A DNA stretch of 7,654 nucleotides from JAYUKV01 sp043764135 (GTDB taxonomy: Bacteria; Patescibacteriota; JACMRA01), in contig JAYUKV010000138.1 in the NCBI GenBank assembly GCA_043764135.1, forward strand, positions 1 through 7,654, given 5' to 3'. Positions 5,309 through 7,654 of the stretch are shown here, piece by piece (the first letter of the stretch is position 1; each line of letters begins with the position of its first letter). The translations under genes and the position numbers were made by a program. Under the pieces are notes generated by a model that saw only the letters and a list, made by a program, of their open reading frames with translations, searched no databases and had not been told where the DNA came from.

Positions 5309-5338
5309 AAAAAAAATTCAACTAGATGATCTAGTTGA
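5309..5338 (-). terminator. Rho-independent terminator of the 5351 gene
   Basis: A 9-bp perfect stem (5318-5326 with 5330-5338, loop TGA), 12 bases past the stop codon. On the minus strand it is followed by AA and eight T (plus-strand A run 5309-5316). Confidence 0.9.
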
Positions 5339-5350
5339 TTTGGTTTGTTT

Positions 5351-5974
5351 TTATGCCGGTTGTTTCCTCATTATGTTAAAGGGTAGATTGTTCTCGTATA
5401 GACTTTGTAACCTCTCAGGCGACCTTTGGTGTGTGTGAGATCTCATAGGTGTTGCGCTTCGCATTGCTTCTAGTGCAAGAGTGTTACTAAGAAGTGGTAG
5501 AGGGATGCAGAAGTACAATTGCTTGCTTTGAACAAAAATCTTGAAGCTAATCAAGCTTTTGTTGGGACCAAGTCTATTTTTTTCAATTTCATTAATGGCC
5601 CATAATTTGATATTCTCCAAATCTTCTTGTGTATAATCTTTCTGAGGATCATAGAAATTTCCCATTTCCCAGAAGATAACAGCAGGAATATCAGGATCTT
5701 CTACAACTGATTGTAGAATATCAATACATGTTCGATTAATTAGTTGAGTTATCCATTCTTTGAGTTTTGATTTTCTGTGAGAATTTCTATATTGATTCAA
5801 ATTGGGACTCTCATTGAATTCAAGAGGTAATGAATCATCACTAAAAATCTTAGAAAACGTAACGAAGAATTCTGGATCATCTTCACTCATAAGGCTAAGA
5901 CACTTCAACGCTTGGTGCTGTAGGTGAAGCCTATCAATCATCTTGGAGTTGGAGTTTAGTTTGTTTAGGTACAT
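5351..5974 (-). CDS. Hypothetical protein, 207 aa
   Basis: Not recognised. No signal peptide or clear membrane segment, so probably cytoplasmic. The N-terminal 45 residues are helical (KMIDRLHLQHQALKCLSLM), followed by a polar, basic stretch at about 55-72. Residues 73-110 contain a helix and then DIPAVIFWEMGNFYDP, which has a strand-turn look with W102 and two aromatics. Helix 115-133 (QEDLENIKLWAINEIEKNR) is strongly amphipathic. Two strand-like segments follow (141-148, 152-160), and the tail 170-207 is basic and rich in Ser, Arg, His and Gln, perhaps disordered or nucleic-acid binding. ATG 5974 is supported by AGGAG six bases upstream (5985-5981). The gene has its own likely promoter and a strong terminator. 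Codon use is AT-rich, like the surrounding DNA. No function is proposed. Confidence 0.85.
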   Translation of the reverse strand: MYLNKLNSNSKMIDRLHLQHQALKCLSLMSEDDPEFFVTFSKIFSDDSLPLEFNESPNLNQYRNSHRKSKLKEWITQLINRTCIDILQSVVEDPDIPAVIFWEMGNFYDPQKDYTQEDLENIKLWAINEIEKNRLGPNKSLISFKIFVQSKQLYFCIPLPLLSNTLALEAMRSATPMRSHTHQRSPERLQSLYENNLPFNIMRKQPA

Positions 5975-6027
5975 TGCGTGCTCCTAGGGGGAAATTGAGA
6001 TTCAACGATAAGGAGATGTCAACACAC

Positions 6028-6033
6028 ATTATA
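6028..6033 (-). promoter_or_regulatory. Candidate -10 box of the 5351 gene
   Basis: A perfect TATAAT on the minus strand, 53 bases upstream of the ATG. No good -35 stands at 16-18 bases (the 17-base position reads TAAAGT), so this may be weak or activator-dependent. Confidence 0.45.
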
Positions 6034-6330
6034 CAAAATCAAATCATTGAACTTTATTACCGGGGAATAAAAAAGCTAAGTTTGATTTTATGTGTTGAAT
6101 TGTTGATTGTTCAGCTAAGTAGCAATTTACACCCAAATTTATCTGTATTATTTTAAACATTTAAAATGTGCAAAAAATAATTCAAATATCAAATCATTTT
6201 TTAAATAGATTAGCAGATTGCTATTCAGGACTCGATAATTGAGTGTATATTGAGTATTAAATTATTTTTTAGGTTTTGGCAAGTAATATTCACCTCCCAT
6301 AAAAAACTGGCAATTTTACACACTATTAAG
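6034..6330. other. Gene-free AT-rich stretch between the 5351 and 6379 genes
   Basis: No convincing gene on either strand. A palindrome ACATTT-A-AAATGT sits at 6157-6169, and an imperfect tandem repeat of ATTGAGTGTAT/ATTGAGTATTA at 6238-6259. A plus-strand frame with an ATG at 6016 is open to 6156 (46 residues, including IIELYYRGIKKLSL), but AAGGAG abuts that ATG with no spacing. Confidence 0.5.
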
Positions 6331-6340
6331 AATATAAAAT

Positions 6341-6359
6341 ACCCCTTTTTGAAAGGGGT
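6341..6359 (-). terminator. Terminator hairpin of the winged-helix gene
   Basis: ACCCCTTT (6341-6348) pairs with AAAGGGGT (6352-6359) over TTG, 19 bases past the stop codon. On the minus strand it is followed by ATTTTATATT, a broken T tract, so termination may be partial. Confidence 0.7.
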
Positions 6360-6378
6360 TAAATGAGGGAATGAGGGG

Positions 6379-6633
6379 CTATGCAATACCAGTGATTTGC
6401 TTCTTATGGTTTTTAGAAGTGTCACATGTACAGACAATCAATCCTTTCTTATAAAGAGAATCAATTATCTCATGTAATTGACTGCTCGAGTAACCATCTA
6501 AGTGTTTTGCAATAAACTTGGCTGTGATAATGGGTTTTTTGTTTGAATTTCCATTTTTTAAGTCGAAGCAAACTTTGATTGTGTCTAACACTTGTTGTTC
6601 TTCGGCAGACAATGTAACAGTTGAATAAACCAT
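6379..6633 (-). CDS. Small winged-helix-like DNA-binding protein
   Basis: 84 residues whose layout fits a stand-alone winged helix-turn-helix domain, presumably a transcriptional regulator. Helix 1 is SAEEQQVLDTIKVCF (about 9-23). A polar loop is followed by IITAKFIAKHLDG (35-47), the usual 'apply this helix' strand and helix 2. SSSQLHEIIDSLYKKGLIVCT (49-69) is the recognition helix and the start of the wing, with the typical S-x-x-L/V-x-x-x-I-x-x-L-x-x-K-G-L-I pattern. Basic residues 74-79 would be the wing tip. There is no effector domain, so it is either a minimal regulator or a phage/plasmid-type one. Two cysteines (68, 70) lie close together in the wing and C22 in helix 1; a redox or metal role is possible but unsupported. 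The ribosome site is weak: AAAGG stands about 14 bases upstream. Its promoter and terminator are both visible. The fold call is from pattern only. Confidence 0.75.
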   Translation of the reverse strand: MVYSTVTLSAEEQQVLDTIKVCFDLKNGNSNKKPIITAKFIAKHLDGYSSSQLHEIIDSLYKKGLIVCTCDTSKNHKKQITGIA

Positions 6634-6640
6634 ATTTGAG

Positions 6641-6658
6641 TTAGAACCTTTAGAACCT
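6641..6658. repeat. Tandem 9-bp repeat in the winged-helix gene leader
   Basis: TTAGAACCT twice head to tail (6641-6649, 6650-6658); on the minus strand AGGTTCTAA twice. Each copy brings an AGG, the only ribosome-site-like bases ahead of this gene's ATG at 6633. It could be a duplicated weak ribosome site or paired half-sites for autoregulation. Confidence 0.6.
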
Positions 6659-6675
6659 TGGTTATGGACTTTTTT

Positions 6676-6704
6676 AGATTAACATCTCTAATTAACTTTG
6701 TCAA
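6676..6704 (-). promoter_or_regulatory. Predicted promoter of the winged-helix gene, extended -10 type
   Basis: On the minus strand TTGACA (6704-6699), 17 bases, TAATCT (6681-6676), with TG one base ahead. Start near 6669, leader about 36 bases. The inverted repeat TCAAT-A-ATTGA (6701-6711) overlaps the -35 box and could bind a regulator, perhaps the gene's own product. Confidence 0.7.
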
Positions 6705-6822
6705 TAATTGATGGAAATCTTTAGTTGTAAATACATTAAGTTTAAACATATTTTATAGCAATTCCAAATAATGTTTTGATAAGTATAATTGGGATTACTA
6801 AATAAATTTTTCGTGACAAAAT

Positions 6823-6848
6823 AAACCCTCTTTTGGGGGGGGGTTTTT
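6823..6848. terminator. Hairpin with a nine-G run after the 6850 gene
   Basis: AAACCC (6823-6828) can pair with GGGTTT (6841-6846), starting four bases past the stop codon of the minus-strand gene. In that direction it is followed by ATTTTG. On the plus strand the stem is followed by TTTTT (6844-6848), so it could work both ways. The G run spans 6835-6843 and makes the loop and register ambiguous. Confidence 0.6.
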
Positions 6849-6849
6849 G

Positions 6850-7347
6850 TTATATAATTGGTGGAATGATTTTGAGGTTTAAAATAACAGAAGATCTACT
6901 ATTAAAATTAGTGTAACAGACATCAGAGTCCTCCGTCAAAAACTCTACAAATCCTATCTTCAGATAGAATGTTAGTTTATTCTGGTAGTGAGCTTTTGTG
7001 ATTATCAGGTCTGTTGGGTTGTCTTTGGTATATGCATTGGAGTATCTTTCTCTAATTAAACCTTTAGAAAATGGTTTTATTTCAAAAAGAGCATCTTCAT
7101 AAGCTTGCTTAGGTAAGGGTGAGGCACCAACAATGTGATTGTAAAATCCATTATTAATGCTGATTCCTACATGCTCCGGTCTATTATTAGTCGCCTCGAT
7201 TATTAACTTTTGCCCTTCAAAAAGAGGTAGGAAAAGCAAGTTACCGTGTTTAAGGATTTGAACTGGAGCGAGCGAATCTTGAAAAAAACAAAAATCAAGG
7301 CTTTTGTTCTTACGCTTGTTTGTGCGAATTTTGTAAATGGAATCCAT
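6850..7347 (-). CDS. Hypothetical protein, 165 aa
   Basis: Not recognised. The N-terminus is strongly basic (KIRTNKRKNK, 6-15). The body alternates short strands: VQILKHGNLLFLPLFEGQKLIIEA (29-52), HVGISINNGF (59-68), LFEIKPF (87-93), LIITKAHYQNKLTFYLKIGFVEFL (114-137), and VILNLKIIPPII at the end (154-165). This suggests a beta-rich or alpha/beta cytoplasmic domain; there is no membrane helix or signal peptide. KLTFYLKIGFVEF (124-136) faintly recalls the last strand-helix of GNAT acetyltransferases (FY.K.GF), but the acetyl-CoA motif is not seen, so I do not assign it. ATG 7347 follows a leader of about 25 bases that is A-rich and has no Shine-Dalgarno, directly downstream of a good promoter. 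Codon use matches the AT-rich neighbours. Confidence 0.8.
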   Translation of the reverse strand: MDSIYKIRTNKRKNKSLDFCFFQDSLAPVQILKHGNLLFLPLFEGQKLIIEATNNRPEHVGISINNGFYNHIVGASPLPKQAYEDALFEIKPFSKGLIRERYSNAYTKDNPTDLIITKAHYQNKLTFYLKIGFVEFLTEDSDVCYTNFNSRSSVILNLKIIPPII

Positions 7348-7379
7348 TTTTGGTTGTTCGTTTTATAAACTGTTTTTAG

Positions 7380-7408
7380 TTTATATGATATTATGACTAT
7401 TTAGTCAA
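7380..7408 (-). promoter_or_regulatory. Predicted sigma70-type promoter of the 6850 gene
   Basis: On the minus strand TTGACT (7408-7403), 17 bases, TATAAA (7385-7380), five of six matches each. No TG before the -10, in keeping with the better hexamer. Start near 7373. Confidence 0.7.
7394..7407. promoter_or_regulatory. Inverted repeat TGACTA-TT-TAGTCA over the -35 box (candidate operator)
   Basis: Perfect 6-bp arms (7394-7399, 7402-7407) covering the -35 box of the 6850 promoter. Its first nine bases, TGACTATTT, recur at 7588-7596. The spacing differs from the TTGAC-N4-GTCAA sites, so it is probably a different site. Confidence 0.45.
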
Positions 7409-7509
7409 TAGACCTCTTTGATAGAAAATTTTCATATCCTGATACATTTTAAAAACATTATCAAATTGGGTAGAAAAGGTTGTAATTTCAGTATAAAGAG
7501 TGATAAATA

Positions 7510-7535
7510 AGTATAATTGTATGACCAATTATACT
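7510..7535. repeat. Perfect 10-bp inverted repeat (hairpin)
   Basis: AGTATAATTG (7510-7519) pairs with CAATTATACT (7526-7535) over TATGAC. No T tract follows on either strand, so it is unlikely to be a terminator. Each arm holds a TATAAT reading toward the centre, so it might mark facing -10 boxes or a dimeric protein site. Confidence 0.65.
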
Positions 7536-7654
7536 CAAACCACACCAACCTCCATCTAATGTAGATAGAAAAAATTGGATATAATAGTGACTATTTCAAG
7601 CTTCTTATGCTTTGCATAAAAGATTGAGATAGTAGCTATTAGATACTATTTTGG
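7536..7654. other. Gene-free right end with clustered inverted repeats and a candidate plus-strand -10 box
   Basis: No gene can be supported. Inverted repeats: AATAGT-G-ACTATT (7583-7595), TTATGC-TTT-GCATAA (7605-7619) and ATAGTA-N9-TACTAT (7629-7649). A perfect TATAAT (7580-7585) reads toward the right edge but lacks a good -35. On the minus strand one frame is open from the edge to a TAA at 7618-7616, about 15 codons; this could be the end of a gene outside the window, but is too short to call. Confidence 0.5.

Noticed and set aside
5974..6156. Plus-strand reading frame of 60 codons between the 5351 and 6379 genes, with a stretch like a helix-turn-helix (IIELYYRGIKKLSL)
   Set aside because: Its TTG start lies opposite the 5351 start with no ribosome site, and the inner ATG at 6016 has AAGGAG directly against it with no spacing. 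It also covers the minus-strand promoter. Too little to call a gene.
6225..6437. Minus-strand frame of 70 codons overlapping the end of the winged-helix gene
   Set aside because: It runs through that gene's terminator hairpin, overlaps it in another frame and has no ribosome site.
6850..7347. GNAT acetyltransferase for the 165-aa protein, from FYLKIGF near its end
   Set aside because: The acetyl-CoA-binding motif is not visible and the match is a few residues long.
7510..7535. Perfect hairpin taken as a terminator
   Set aside because: No T tract follows on either strand and no gene end is close by.

Overview
This is an AT-rich bacterial window with eight complete genes and the last codons of a ninth. 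It has sigma70-type promoters, mostly Shine-Dalgarno-led starts, and intrinsic terminators after almost every gene. Only two products are recognisable: a bifunctional class A penicillin-binding protein (cell-wall synthesis) and a TerC-family membrane protein (probable metal-ion transport or handling). One small protein looks like a winged-helix DNA-binding regulator and one has a membrane anchor plus a TPR-like segment; the rest I do not recognise. The low G+C, divergent PBP and many unfamiliar small proteins would suit a Patescibacteria/CPR-type or other poorly sampled low-GC lineage, but nothing here fixes the taxon. I see no phage structural genes, transposase, CRISPR array, tRNA or rRNA.

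Layout. 1-90 holds the tail of a + strand gene. It converges on the PBP gene (226-2211, minus), with a strong terminator between them. The PBP gene and a membrane/TPR-like gene (2452-3024, plus) diverge from a compact intergenic region in which their predicted -35 boxes overlap on opposite strands inside the palindrome TTGAC-N4-GTCAA. A likely two-gene unit follows (3243-3599 and 3674-4132, plus): a methionine-rich small protein, then an unknown protein whose start is best placed at a GTG behind AAGGAGG. That unit converges on the TerC-family gene (4255-5070, minus) across two back-to-back hairpin terminators. Three more minus-strand genes follow, each apparently a single transcription unit: an unknown 207-aa protein (5351-5974), a winged-helix-like protein (6379-6633) and an unknown 165-aa protein (6850-7347). 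The right end (7348-7654) is gene-free and rich in inverted repeats.

Shared control. Four promoters have TTGACA, 14 bases, then TG one base ahead of a poor -10 hexamer. Two of these (before 2452 and before the TerC gene) also carry TTGAC-N4-GTCAA across the -35 box, so these two genes, and possibly the PBP gene, may answer to one regulator. That would link a cell-wall enzyme, a membrane-anchored unknown and an ion transporter, perhaps as an envelope or metal stress response; this is inference. All nine stop codons in the window are TAA or TAG, none TGA.
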